From SAT2750 sp964476375 (GTDB lineage: Bacteria; Planctomycetota; Planctomycetia; Pirellulales; Pirellulaceae): DNA of 20,539 nt. Position numbers and translations under genes: made by a program. The notes beneath the pieces are model-generated. The model saw nothing but the letters and a program-made list of their open reading frames with translations. It had not been told where the DNA came from and ran no database searches. Of the stretch, positions 1 through 7,101 are shown piece after piece (within the stretch, counting starts at the first letter, position 1; each line of letters opens with the position of its first letter). The DNA lies in assembly GCA_964476375.1 (NCBI GenBank), contig CAYYZW010000255.1, forward strand, positions 1 through 20,539. Reading direction: 5' to 3'.

Positions 1-1156
1 TATTGACCTCAGCATCCATGGCACGTTCGAGCAGACCTGCAGAGAAGGCGGCGGTCAGCAGTCGGGTATCGAGGCCGGCGACTTCACCGCGATAATGGAG
101 TCGGCAGCTTTCCAGACCCGAGGTGGTCCACTGGTAAGCAAACAGGCCTAGCCGGTAGGCCATGTCGAGAAAGCCACCCAGGACGGCGAGTGTTGCAAGA
201 TCGATGGAGGTCATGTTCACCGCGTGGCGAATCTCTCCGGTGCGGAGGAAATTGAGTAGCAGTTCGACGGCTTCCTGGGAAACCTGGGTCTGGGCTTCTC
301 GCGTTGTCGCTCCCAGATGAGGCGTGCAGATTACCCCGGGCATTCCAAACAGTTTACTGTCGGTACAGGGCTCCTGGTTGTAGACATCCAGTGCCACACC
401 GGATAGTTGTCCCGATTCAAGGCCTCTGACCAGTGCGTCCTCATCAAAGATGCCACCCCGGGCACAGTTGATTAAACGGGCACCATGCTTCAACTTGTTC
501 ACCTCGTCATCGCTGATCAGGTTCCGGGTCTGGTCGGTCAGTGGGGTGTGCACCGTCAGGTAATCGGCGTGCGGCAGGAGCTGGTCAAGGTTTGAAACGA
601 GCTGGATCCCCAGCTTCTCGGCCTGTTCCTGGCTCAGGAAGGGATCCATCCCAATGATCTTCATATGGAAAGCAATCGCCCGACTTGCGACTTCCTGGCC
701 GATCCGGCCAAGTCCGACAATTCCGAGTGTCTTGTTTGCCAGTTGCACCCCCATGTGCGAGGCACGGTCCCAGGAGCCATCCAGCAGGCCCTGGTAGGCC
801 GGTGCCACGTTCCGGGACATTGCCAGCATCAGGGTGAAGGTATGTTCAGCCGTGCTGAAGGTATTTCCTGCAGGAGTATTCATGACCACGATCCCGGCTC
901 TCGTGGCAGCGGCCTTGTCGATGTTATCTGTTCCGACACCGGCTCGTACGATTGCTTTCAGTTGACGGTTTCCCGAGAGCTGGTCGTCCGCGATTGTCAC
1001 GCCGCTCCGGCAAATGGCTCCGTCGCACTCGGCCAGTGCCAGGCGAAGTTCTTCACCGGCCAGCCCCGTGTGAATTTCGTGCTCGATATCGTCGGCCGCT
1101 TCCAACAGGGCGATGCCCTCCGGGGCGATATGATCCAGGATCAGGATTCTAGCCAT
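1..1156 (-). CDS. serA: D-3-phosphoglycerate dehydrogenase, 3'-truncated by window edge
   Basis: The enzyme oxidises 3-phosphoglycerate to 3-phosphohydroxypyruvate with NAD+, the first step of serine synthesis in the cytoplasm. I translated the frame by hand: it starts MARILILDHIAPEG at an ATG at 1156 and stays open for 385 codons to the window edge. Visible are the NAD-binding loop GLGRIG (148-153) and the 2-hydroxyacid dehydrogenase catalytic set: Arg233 in NCARGGIFDE, Glu262 in DVYNQEP and His280 in TPHLGATT. After about residue 315 the chain continues into what looks like the intervening (ASB) domain of the long SerA form, which normally has about 525-540 residues. The rest of that domain and the ACT domain should therefore lie left of the window. 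The start lies 8 bases inside the end of serC, so the two genes are probably co-transcribed and translationally coupled. Confidence 0.96.
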   Translation of the reverse strand, partial: MARILILDHIAPEGIALLEAADDIEHEIHTGLAGEELRLALAECDGAICRSGVTIADDQLSGNRQLKAIVRAGVGTDNIDKAAATRAGIVVMNTPAGNTFSTAEHTFTLMLAMSRNVAPAYQGLLDGSWDRASHMGVQLANKTLGIVGLGRIGQEVASRAIAFHMKIIGMDPFLSQEQAEKLGIQLVSNLDQLLPHADYLTVHTPLTDQTRNLISDDEVNKLKHGARLINCARGGIFDEDALVRGLESGQLSGVALDVYNQEPCTDSKLFGMPGVICTPHLGATTREAQTQVSQEAVELLLNFLRTGEIRHAVNMTSIDLATLAVLGGFLDMAYRLGLFAYQWTTSGLESCRLHYRGEVAGLDTRLLTAAFSAGLLERAMDAEVN

Positions 1157-2279
1157 GTTTATTGACCTCCGCCGCGGAATCACGAAACTGCTTCATGAAA
1201 TCACAAAGTGACTCGACCCCTGCAATGGGCATGGCGTTATAGATCGAGGCGCGAATGCCGCCGACACTGCGATGTCCCGCCAGGCTGGCAAGTCCCTTTT
1301 GATCTGCCTGCTGGATGAAATCTAACTCCAGCTGTTCACTTGGTAAGCGGAAAGTGACATTCATCACGGATCGGGCATCCGGCTTCGCATGGGGACGGTA
1401 GAATCCCTCGCTGTTATCCAGCAGGTCATATAGCAGTCGGGATTTCGCCTCGTTAACCCGGGCGATCCCGGCCAGCCCCCCCATCTCTTCCTCCAGCCAC
1501 CGGCAGACCAGGTCCAGCATGTAAATGGCAAAAGTGGGTGGCGTGTTATAGCGGGACTCATTACCGGCGTGATTCTGGTAGTTCAGGTAACCGGGGAGTG
1601 ATTTCTGGCTGCGTTCAAGCAACTCGTTACGGAGGATCACAACCGTCACTCCTGCCGGTCCGGCGTTTTTCTGGGCACAGGCAAAAATCAGCCCGTAACG
1701 GCTGATCTCGATCGGCCGGGAAAGAAAATCGGATGAAGCATCGCAGACCAACGGTGTGTCGCCCGTGTCAGGTTCCTGGCGATACTGGAGCCCCTGGATT
1801 GTTTCGTTGGACGTCATGTGGACGTAGCTGGCATCTTTGTCAAAGCAGAGCTGGCTGGTTTCCGGAAGCTCTTTGAAATCGCTTTCCTGCCCGTTCCAGC
1901 AGGCCTCGACAGAACCGAACTTTTCCGCCTCCCGCATGGCTGCCTTGCTCCAGTGGCCACTCACAATAAATGACGCGGTCCTCCCTTCCTGGAGGAGATT
2001 CATGGGGACCATGGAAAACTGAAGTCGTGAACCGCCCTGCAGGAACAGGATGGTGTAATCCGCCGGAACGGCAAGCAGGCGGCGAATCCGGAGCCTGGCC
2101 GATTCCAGGATATGGTCAAAAGCATCGCTGCGGTGGCTGATTTCCATCACCGAGGCACCACAGCCTGGGAGGTTCATGAACTCCTCCCGGGCCTGCTCAA
2201 GAACTGTCAGCGGCAGTGCCGCAGGACCCGAGGAAAAGTTGTAGACCCTCTGGTTATCGTGTTTCAGGTCACTAGTCAT
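1149..2279 (-). CDS. serC: Phosphoserine aminotransferase
   Basis: This PLP enzyme converts 3-phosphohydroxypyruvate and glutamate to phosphoserine, the second step of serine synthesis. The 376-residue length is close to the usual 360-370. The start VYNFSSGPAALP (12-23) is the family signature. GGSRLQFSMVPMNL (82-95) is the phosphate/PLP-binding stretch, and CDASSDFLSRPI (179-190) is followed by FACAQKNAGPAG (199-210), where Lys204 should form the Schiff base. The ATG at 2279 is the first in-frame start giving the family N-terminus, with only a weak GGAT-like ribosome site upstream. The stop (TAG) lies 8 bases inside serA, so serC and serA form one unit. A 117-base gap separates it from the TPR gene upstream, which leaves room for its own promoter, although I could not identify one. 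Confidence 0.97.
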   Translation of the reverse strand: MTSDLKHDNQRVYNFSSGPAALPLTVLEQAREEFMNLPGCGASVMEISHRSDAFDHILESARLRIRRLLAVPADYTILFLQGGSRLQFSMVPMNLLQEGRTASFIVSGHWSKAAMREAEKFGSVEACWNGQESDFKELPETSQLCFDKDASYVHMTSNETIQGLQYRQEPDTGDTPLVCDASSDFLSRPIEISRYGLIFACAQKNAGPAGVTVVILRNELLERSQKSLPGYLNYQNHAGNESRYNTPPTFAIYMLDLVCRWLEEEMGGLAGIARVNEAKSRLLYDLLDNSEGFYRPHAKPDARSVMNVTFRLPSEQLELDFIQQADQKGLASLAGHRSVGGIRASIYNAMPIAGVESLCDFMKQFRDSAAEVNKHG

Positions 2280-2396
2280 CGAACAGAATGATCCGTCGGC
2301 AAGAAATCAGTAAAGGAGGCCCCGGATGAAGTGCAGGCAGCAGGTGCCAAACCGAAATTTTAGGGTCTCTATCCGATCCTGAGAAGGACCGGGTCC

Positions 2397-3257
2397 CTAG
2401 CGCCGGGCGGGAGTACTGGACTCAACCATCCGTGTGCTGTCCTCGCCGTCTTCCATTCGAAGGGATCGGTTGAGGGAAGCAATCCGTGTTGCCACGGTCG
2501 CCTGCTCGTTGTCAAGAATGTAGGAACGCTGGTAATGGGCCAGTGCATTGGGCAGGTCCCCCTCGCGTTCTCTCAAGTGGGCCAGTGCTGTCCAGGCGCG
2601 AGCATTGTTGGTATCGATCGAGAGCGCCTTTTGCAAGTGAACCTCGGCCTGGCCTGTTTCTCCATCCTCGTCATGCAGCCGGGCAAGCTCGATCTGGGCA
2701 TTGGCAGACTGCGGGGAATCTTCCACCCATTTTTCCAGCAGCTCATATGCCCGCTCCTTGTGTCCGGACTGGACCAACAGCACTGCAAGCCCGCGGTGCG
2801 CATCAGAATGGTTGGGTGCCATCCGGAGACATCGCTGGTAGAGATGCTCGGATTGCGTCAGCATCTGACGGTTGTTGCCGTCCATGGCGAGTTGGTGATA
2901 GGTTGCAGCAAGGTTGTAATAGCCGTCTGTATTACCCGGATCAAAGCTGACGACCTGCTGGAACTTGTGCAGAGCATCCTGGTACTTTCCCTGCTTGAAG
3001 AACTGGACTCCCTTGTTGTTCAGCCCGTGGTTGCGAAAATTGAGCGGCCAGAGGGACACGGATGGAGAATCCAGGGTAGCAGCCGGAAGCTGGTCCGTGG
3101 AGGCTTCACTGGCAGGCGTCGGTTCCAGGGGACGTGGATTTACCAGGGAACAAGCGGGAGCCGCGCAGAGGGAAAGCACAAGCAGGCTCAACCAGGCAGG
3201 CCAGTGACTGCCCGCTCCCCATGTTTCACGGAGACCTCGTTCTCTTTTCATCACCAT
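2397..3257 (-). CDS. TPR repeat protein, putative lipoprotein
   Basis: This protein has 286 residues and no recognisable enzyme domain. Basic residues at the N-terminus are followed by a hydrophobic stretch (AWLSLLVLSLCAAPAC, 21-36). It ends in Cys36, so a type II (lipoprotein) signal peptide is possible, but the residues before the cysteine (A-A-P-A) are a poor lipobox. A Pro/Thr/Ser-rich linker (40-70) leads to about five tetratricopeptide repeats (roughly 77-110, 111-150, 151-184, 185-218 and 219-252). The consensus is visible in GKYQDALHKFQQVVSFDP and GDLPNALAHYQRSYILD. The C-terminus is short and charged. TPRs bind partner proteins, so the likely role is a scaffold at the cell envelope; the partner is not shown by the context. 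The start may be ATG 3257 or the in-frame ATG 3251. It lies between a small unknown gene and serC, all in one direction. Confidence 0.85.
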   Translation of the reverse strand: MVMKRERGLRETWGAGSHWPAWLSLLVLSLCAAPACSLVNPRPLEPTPASEASTDQLPAATLDSPSVSLWPLNFRNHGLNNKGVQFFKQGKYQDALHKFQQVVSFDPGNTDGYYNLAATYHQLAMDGNNRQMLTQSEHLYQRCLRMAPNHSDAHRGLAVLLVQSGHKERAYELLEKWVEDSPQSANAQIELARLHDEDGETGQAEVHLQKALSIDTNNARAWTALAHLREREGDLPNALAHYQRSYILDNEQATVATRIASLNRSLRMEDGEDSTRMVESSTPARR

Positions 3258-3355
3258 CTTCTCGCCAGCATGACGGATTCAAGCACTATCCAGGTCGAGG
3301 CGAGAGACTACTGTATTTAATAATTACTCGACAAGGCCGAATTCCAAGGCACCCG

Positions 3356-3655
3356 CTACACGGATGTGGAGTTCATCTCGGCTTCATCAACCAGGCTGTC
3401 AGTTCCAGTCCGGTTGACCTGGACCCCGTCAGTCTGTTGCACGTAACCGAGTCCACGGATCACTTCCAGGATCTCACTACAGGTGGGAAACATTCGACCC
3501 TGGTCCCGCTTGTATTCATCAAGTGCCGCCATGAATTCCCGTTCCTCGCTCGAGTAATCGCGTTCGCACGTGGTTGGGTCGATCTTGCGTCGGCGGTGTG
3601 CCTTGGAAGGATCGGGGTTGTCCGCATTTTTTTTGCCGGATGTTTTCTTTGTCAC
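3356..3655 (-). CDS. Small conserved protein of unknown function
   Basis: This is a 99-residue soluble protein with a very basic first quarter (KKTSGKK, RRRK at 21-24) and a core, ERDYSSEEREFMAALDEYKR (31-50), followed by FPTCSEILEVIRGLGY (56-71). I recall the pattern of an acidic/aromatic helix, then F-P-T-C-S-E and L-G-Y, from short hypothetical proteins common in planctomycetes, but I know no function for it. The core reads as two or three helices and could be a small helix-turn-helix-like or protein-binding fold. The tail after residue 75 is polar and probably disordered. Reality as a gene is supported by a perfect GAGGAG ribosome site (3664-3669) eight bases before the GTG start at 3655, and by its position between same-strand genes. 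No membrane segment or signal peptide is visible. Confidence 0.8.
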   Translation of the reverse strand: MTKKTSGKKNADNPDPSKAHRRRKIDPTTCERDYSSEEREFMAALDEYKRDQGRMFPTCSEILEVIRGLGYVQQTDGVQVNRTGTDSLVDEAEMNSTSV

Positions 3656-3756
3656 GTCAGTATCTCCTCGTTGATGCTCGGGAAGCTAACGGCCAATCGG
3701 CCGAATGGGATTCACTCCCGTGTGCAATGAGAGAATCGACCTGTTGCTCTGCGAAT

Positions 3757-3775
3757 ATTTACCGGCTAGGTAAAT
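3757..3775. promoter_or_regulatory. Operator-like palindrome upstream of small gene
   Basis: ATTTACC (3757-3763) and GGTAAAT (3769-3775) are exact reverse complements separated by five bases (GGCTA). The symmetric AT-rich arms with a short centre look like the binding site of a dimeric regulator more than an RNA terminator, because no T-run follows on either strand. It lies about 100 bases upstream of the GTG start of the small gene, in the most AT-rich part of the spacer. The regulator is unknown and the role is inference. Confidence 0.35.
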
Positions 3776-3923
3776 TAGTGGGTCATGGCAAATTTTACGG
3801 ATCAGTGAAATAGGACCGTTTAAGTGATCATTCCGGTTATAGGGAGATGCCGTACTTCAAGCAGGGGAAAACACCTCCTGGCTGCTTCGGCAAAAGACGC
3901 TCCGCGTTCTTGCCTGGAAGCAA

Positions 3924-3953
3924 GGAGAAAACAACCAGTCGAGCTCCTGGTTG
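3924..3953 (-). terminator. Intrinsic terminator of the FHA gene
   Basis: On the minus strand, 14 bases after the FHA stop codon, CAACCAG and CTGGTTG form a perfect 7-base stem (3932-3938 with 3947-3953) around an 8-base loop. TTTTCTCC follows directly (3931 to 3924). Stem and T-run are in the right order for transcription from right to left. The T-run is short (four), so termination may be incomplete. Confidence 0.6.
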
Positions 3954-3966
3954 AAAGCGGTTCTAG

Positions 3967-4647
3967 TCAGCCGCGGTTGAAGTACTTTCGCAGGGTATCC
4001 TCTGCCGCCTCACGGGAATCATCGGCCCCTTGGCTCTTCGGGACTTCCGGGAGCTTCCCGGGCCCTTTTTTCTTTTTCTTTCCCCAGCGAAAAATGCTCG
4101 AGCCGTCTTCATCGGCTGCATCTCCCGGATCGGTATCGTCACCAAGTGCTGCCAGGGTTTCTGCATCCAGCTCCTCGCCAGACGGGTCTGCGAACGTGAA
4201 TTGGCGCGTGACCGTGCCATCACTCGAATCCTCGGCGATGGCATCGTCCAGCCAGGCCGAGATATCCGCTTCGTCGGGGTTGCTCTGGGCAGAGCGCTGG
4301 GCGACATCTGTCATGTCCCGGACCTTCGGCCGCTTGCCGCCGCCCAGACTCTGCTCAATCAGGACTTCAAAGTGCAGCGGGCCGATCGACAGCTTGTCAC
4401 CCGCATTCAGGATGGAAGCGTTCTCAATCCGCTTGTCATTGACAAAGGTGCCATTCTTGCTCCCAAAATCACGCACGGCAACCTGCTTGTCCGTCGAGAC
4501 GATGGCGCAATGGTGACGGCTGATGGCCTCGCTCTTCGGGCGCAGGTGGCAATCGTCACCCCGGCCGATGAAGAACTTTTTCACCGGTACAGGGATTTCC
4601 TTACCGGCCCCTGCACCTTTTGTCACTTTTAACTTCACTCGCATCAT
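3967..4647 (-). CDS. FHA domain protein
   Basis: This is a 226-residue cytoplasmic protein. The N-terminal forkhead-associated domain (about 5-97) would bind phosphothreonine peptides. Its signature residues are all present: GRG at 28-30 (FFIGRGDDC), SRHH at 43-46, FGSKNGTFVN at 61-70 and the final strand GDKLSIGPLHFEV (83-95). A long linker follows that is rich in Asp/Glu (about 124-183), then a basic run of five lysines (190-194), and a C-terminal helix ending in SREAAEDTLRKYFNRG. I cannot name the tail; the final helix may be a docking segment. No kinase or phosphatase gene is adjacent, so the phosphoprotein partner is unknown. There are two ATG codons in a row (4647 and 4644). The GAGGTGA ribosome site lies 10 bases upstream and is buried in a hairpin (see 4658-4674). 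The gene appears to be a single-gene unit, with its own terminator downstream. Confidence 0.9.
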   Translation of the reverse strand: MMRVKLKVTKGAGAGKEIPVPVKKFFIGRGDDCHLRPKSEAISRHHCAIVSTDKQVAVRDFGSKNGTFVNDKRIENASILNAGDKLSIGPLHFEVLIEQSLGGGKRPKVRDMTDVAQRSAQSNPDEADISAWLDDAIAEDSSDGTVTRQFTFADPSGEELDAETLAALGDDTDPGDAADEDGSSIFRWGKKKKKGPGKLPEVPKSQGADDSREAAEDTLRKYFNRG

Positions 4648-4657
4648 TGACCTGTCT

Positions 4658-4674
4658 CACCTCGTGACGAGGTG
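4658..4674 (-). promoter_or_regulatory. Hairpin covering the Shine-Dalgarno of the FHA gene
   Basis: On the minus strand CACCTCG (4674-4668), the loop TCA and CGAGGTG (4664-4658) form a perfect 7-base stem. The 3' arm contains GAGGTG, the only good ribosome-binding sequence before the FHA start, ten bases from the ATG at 4647. Folding would block ribosome access, so the element could lower translation or act as a switch. The pairing is plain from the sequence; any function is inference. Confidence 0.45.
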
Positions 4675-4700
4675 AATCTATCGACAATGAAATAATATTC

Positions 4701-4719
4701 CGGATTTTGTCTTAATCCG
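4701..4719. repeat. Inverted repeat upstream of FHA gene
   Basis: CGGATT (4701-4706) and AATCCG (4714-4719) are exact reverse complements with a 7-base spacer. The repeat is about 55 bases upstream of the FHA start codon, next to an AT-rich stretch containing TATTAT on the minus strand, a possible -10 element. It could be an operator or part of the promoter; no T-run follows, so it is not a good terminator. The function is not established. Confidence 0.3.
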
Positions 4720-4861
4720 AGCGAAGTTATTTTTGACGAGGTATTGGTCGGCGTCGCACTTAGAGCTTAGAGATAGGGAAGAAATGAAATGCAGGCTATG
4801 TCTCTTTAGCATAGCATCCATCGCTGTCCGGCGAAATCATAGCAACGGATAAGAACACAGT

Positions 4862-4896
4862 CAAAAAATAAATGGCGTAAAACAGGGTGTTTTTAC
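4862..4896 (-). terminator. Possible terminator of the glycine cleavage operon
   Basis: On the minus strand GTAAAAAC (4896-4889) can pair with GTTTTAC (4883-4877) around ACCCT, leaving one bulged A. GCC and then ATTTATTTTTT follow. The stem overlaps the stop codon of the ligase gene. The stem is AT-rich and weak, but the T-run is good and the position at the operon end fits. Confidence 0.4.
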
Positions 4897-5651
4897 CGGT
4901 TTCGATGGTGCGTCCAGGCAATATTGGCAAATTTTTCGGATTCGATCCGTGATGCCCGACTGGTTTCCATGGTGTCGAGAGTGCCAGGTACAAGTTCTAT
5001 CTGCCACCGTTTCATGAGTACCAGGCAGTATTGTTTCACCAGTTCATCGAACTGCAAGGGAATTTCGCAGTTGCTGGCGATACTTGGCAATTCTGGTGCA
5101 TGGCAGGAGGTTTCCAGAAGGACACTGCCATGTTGAAGGAATGCCCCGCGTCTGCGTCGCTGGGCACTTCCAGCAATTTTCACATTTCCAGAAACCATGT
5201 CGCCGGGGGATCGTCTCTGAAAGCAGAGAAACGGATCTGGTTCTCTGCTCGGCTGGTCCTCCTCCCAGAGTTCCGCCGGCACCTTGAAATGGGCCAGTGC
5301 AGCTTGCAGGGAGTCGTGCATTTCCTGGTAGAACTGCCGGGTATCGAGATGGTGGACAGGACAGCTGAAGCTATAGGTCAATTCGCGATCGTGGACGATT
5401 GCGCCACCGCCACTGGAACGCCGCACGACCGGACAATCGCGGCTTGCTGGATGCTGTTGGCGATCCACGAGTGACTGAAAGTACCCTAGCGAGAGGGTAG
5501 GTTGTCGCCACTGGTAAAAACGGAGCGTGGTGATCCCATCGGCTGCCGATCCCAGCAGTGACTCGTCGACAGCCATGTTCCAGCTGCCGTCGGCGGGGGG
5601 GTCGACAATCAGCCGGACTGGGCGGCCAGGTTCGATCAGTTGGGTTTCCAT
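4893..5651 (-). CDS. Lipoate/octanoate ligase family protein (LipM- or LplA-type)
   Basis: This 252-residue protein of the biotin/lipoate protein ligase fold would attach an octanoyl or lipoyl group to the lysine of a carrier domain, here most likely GcvH. Visible are SWNMAVDESLL (23-33), the substrate loop RRSSGGGAIVHDRELTYS (77-94), LCFQ with Cys143, and GNVKIAGSAQRRRRGAFLQHGSVLL (155-179) with the conserved Lys158. In LipM octanoyltransferases a catalytic cysteine sits in a C-F motif a little before the K-x-A-G-S-A-Q stretch, and Cys143 falls there. This favours transfer from octanoyl-ACP over ATP-dependent LplA activity. The family assignment is clear; the choice between LipM and LplA is inference. 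The gene starts at ATG 5651, 16 bases inside the end of gcvPB, and is the last gene of the operon. Confidence 0.88.
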   Translation of the reverse strand: METQLIEPGRPVRLIVDPPADGSWNMAVDESLLGSAADGITTLRFYQWRQPTLSLGYFQSLVDRQQHPASRDCPVVRRSSGGGAIVHDRELTYSFSCPVHHLDTRQFYQEMHDSLQAALAHFKVPAELWEEDQPSREPDPFLCFQRRSPGDMVSGNVKIAGSAQRRRRGAFLQHGSVLLETSCHAPELPSIASNCEIPLQFDELVKQYCLVLMKRWQIELVPGTLDTMETSRASRIESEKFANIAWTHHRNR

Positions 5652-7096
5652 TTCATCACGGTTTGACGCGCCGCTCGAACTTCATCGGGACGGCTCACTG
5701 GTGTCGTATGGGGGGCATTCTTGAGCAGTTCAGGATCTTCCTCGGCGATACATGCCAGTGCCTCGGCAAACAGGTCCAGTGTTTCCTTGCTCTCGGTTTC
5801 GGTTGGTTCGATCATCATACTCTCGTGCACGGTAAGTGGAAAATAGACGGTGGGTGGGTGAAACCCGTAATCGAGTAGCCGTTTGGCAAAATCCATTGCC
5901 GGCCGCGAGAGGTTCTTGTCCTTGGAGAACTGCTCGGCAGATGCCACGAATTCATGCATGCAACGGTTTCCATGAGGCACATCCATGATCTGAACGATCT
6001 TGCTAAGCAGGTAGTTGGCATTCAGAACTGCATTCTCGGCGACCCGCTTGAGCCCGTCCGGCCCGTGTGAACGAATGTAGCAGTACGATCGCACCAGGAC
6101 ACCGACACTCCCAAAGAAACTTCGCACGCGTCCCACCGAGTGGGGGAGTTGATCATCGAGCAGATATGTTCCGTCTCCCTTCTGCACAACAGGGGTGGGC
6201 AGGAAAGGGCCAAGTGTTTCACTGACACAGATGGGGCCGGCACCTGGGCCTCCCCCACCATGCGGGCCACTGAATGTCTTGTGAGGATTAAAGTGCATCA
6301 TGTCGGCGCCAAAATCACCCGGCCGGGTAATGCCCAGGATCGCATTCATGTTGGCTCCGTCCAGGTAGATTAACCCTCCCTGCTGATGCACAAGCTGGGC
6401 GATCTGCTCGACATGCTTTTCAAATAGTCCCAGCGTATTGGGATTGGTAATCATGAATACCGCGATCTGGTCATCCAGCTTGTTTCGCAGGTCATCCATG
6501 TCGACCAGCCCCTCGGAGGTGCTGTCGACGGTGACTGTTTCGAATCCGACCATGGACGCACTGGCGGGATTGGTGCCATGTGCACTGTCCGGTGTCAGCA
6601 CCTTTGTGCGGGACTGGCCGAGATCACGGAAATAGGCTGCTGCGACCATCAGCGCGGTGAGTTCCCCGTGGGCACCCGCTGCAGGTTGCAGGGAGACTCT
6701 GGGAAGTCCTGAGATCTCGGCTAGCATCTGTTGAAGCTCGTAGAGCAGTTGCAACATGCCCTGGAGCGTGGAGGGGGGCTGGTAGGGATGAAGGTGGGCA
6801 AGGCCGGCGAGCCCTGCCATTCGTTCATTTCGCTTGGAGTTGTATTTCATGGTACAGGAACCGAGCGGATAGAAATGCGAGTCAACCGACATGTTGAGCG
6901 TGGAAAGATTGGTGAAGTGCCTTACCACATCGGCTTCCGCGACCTCCGGCAGGGAAAGTGGCTGGAGCGATCGCGCTGCTGCAGGGATCAGCTCCTCCAG
7001 GGGGATGGTTGGTACGTCACATTCCGGTACCCGGGCACCCCGGCGGCCCGGTCGCGATAATTCGAAAAGCAACTTGTTGGTCTGGGAATTCCGCAT
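5636..7096 (-). CDS. gcvPB: Glycine dehydrogenase (decarboxylating) subunit 2
   Basis: This is the PLP-carrying subunit of the two-subunit P-protein. With subunit 1 it decarboxylates glycine and passes the aminomethyl group to lipoyl-GcvH. Starting at ATG 7096 (MRNSQTNKLLFELSRPGRRG) it has 486 residues, typical for the family. Earlier non-ATG starts in the same frame would add 33 residues unlike the family and overlap gcvPA. Motifs: FYPLGSCTMKYN (75-86), PAAGAHGEL (138-146), DSAHGTNPASASM (170-182), the dyad YLDGANMNA (244-252), and MMHFNPHKTFSGPHGGGGPG (266-285), where Lys273 should bind PLP. It begins five bases after the gcvPA stop, with a GGAGGG sequence farther upstream inside gcvPA. Its end overlaps the ligase gene by 16 bases. 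Confidence 0.97.
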   Translation of the reverse strand: MRNSQTNKLLFELSRPGRRGARVPECDVPTIPLEELIPAAARSLQPLSLPEVAEADVVRHFTNLSTLNMSVDSHFYPLGSCTMKYNSKRNERMAGLAGLAHLHPYQPPSTLQGMLQLLYELQQMLAEISGLPRVSLQPAAGAHGELTALMVAAAYFRDLGQSRTKVLTPDSAHGTNPASASMVGFETVTVDSTSEGLVDMDDLRNKLDDQIAVFMITNPNTLGLFEKHVEQIAQLVHQQGGLIYLDGANMNAILGITRPGDFGADMMHFNPHKTFSGPHGGGGPGAGPICVSETLGPFLPTPVVQKGDGTYLLDDQLPHSVGRVRSFFGSVGVLVRSYCYIRSHGPDGLKRVAENAVLNANYLLSKIVQIMDVPHGNRCMHEFVASAEQFSKDKNLSRPAMDFAKRLLDYGFHPPTVYFPLTVHESMMIEPTETESKETLDLFAEALACIAEEDPELLKNAPHTTPVSRPDEVRAARQTVMKWKPN

Positions 7097-7101
7097 GACT
7101 G

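Larger units (their letters stand above)
3656..3966. other. Intergenic region with terminator and palindromes
   Basis: These 311 bases separate the end of the FHA gene from the start of the small gene and hold no convincing coding frame. From right to left on the minus strand they contain a likely intrinsic terminator of the FHA gene (3924-3953), an AT-rich middle part (about 3750-3830), a perfect 7-base inverted repeat (3757-3775), a GC-rich inverted repeat (3690-3703: CGGCC, 4-base loop, GGCCG), and the Shine-Dalgarno of the small gene (3664-3669). A promoter for the small gene should lie in the AT-rich part, but I could not pick a convincing -35/-10 pair. Confidence 0.6.

Noticed and set aside
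2535..3320. 261-codon open frame on the plus strand
   Set aside because: Antisense to the TPR gene; the TPR periodicity is convincing on the minus strand, and this frame has none.
4795..4815. Inverted repeat GCTATG/CATAGC as terminator of the gcv operon
   Set aside because: The 9-base loop and lack of a T-run on the minus strand make it weaker than the element at 4862-4896.
4796..4993. 65-codon frame with a hydrophobic segment on the minus strand
   Set aside because: It overlaps the end of the ligase gene in another frame, and its hydrophobic part comes from the AT-rich terminator region. There is no good ribosome site.
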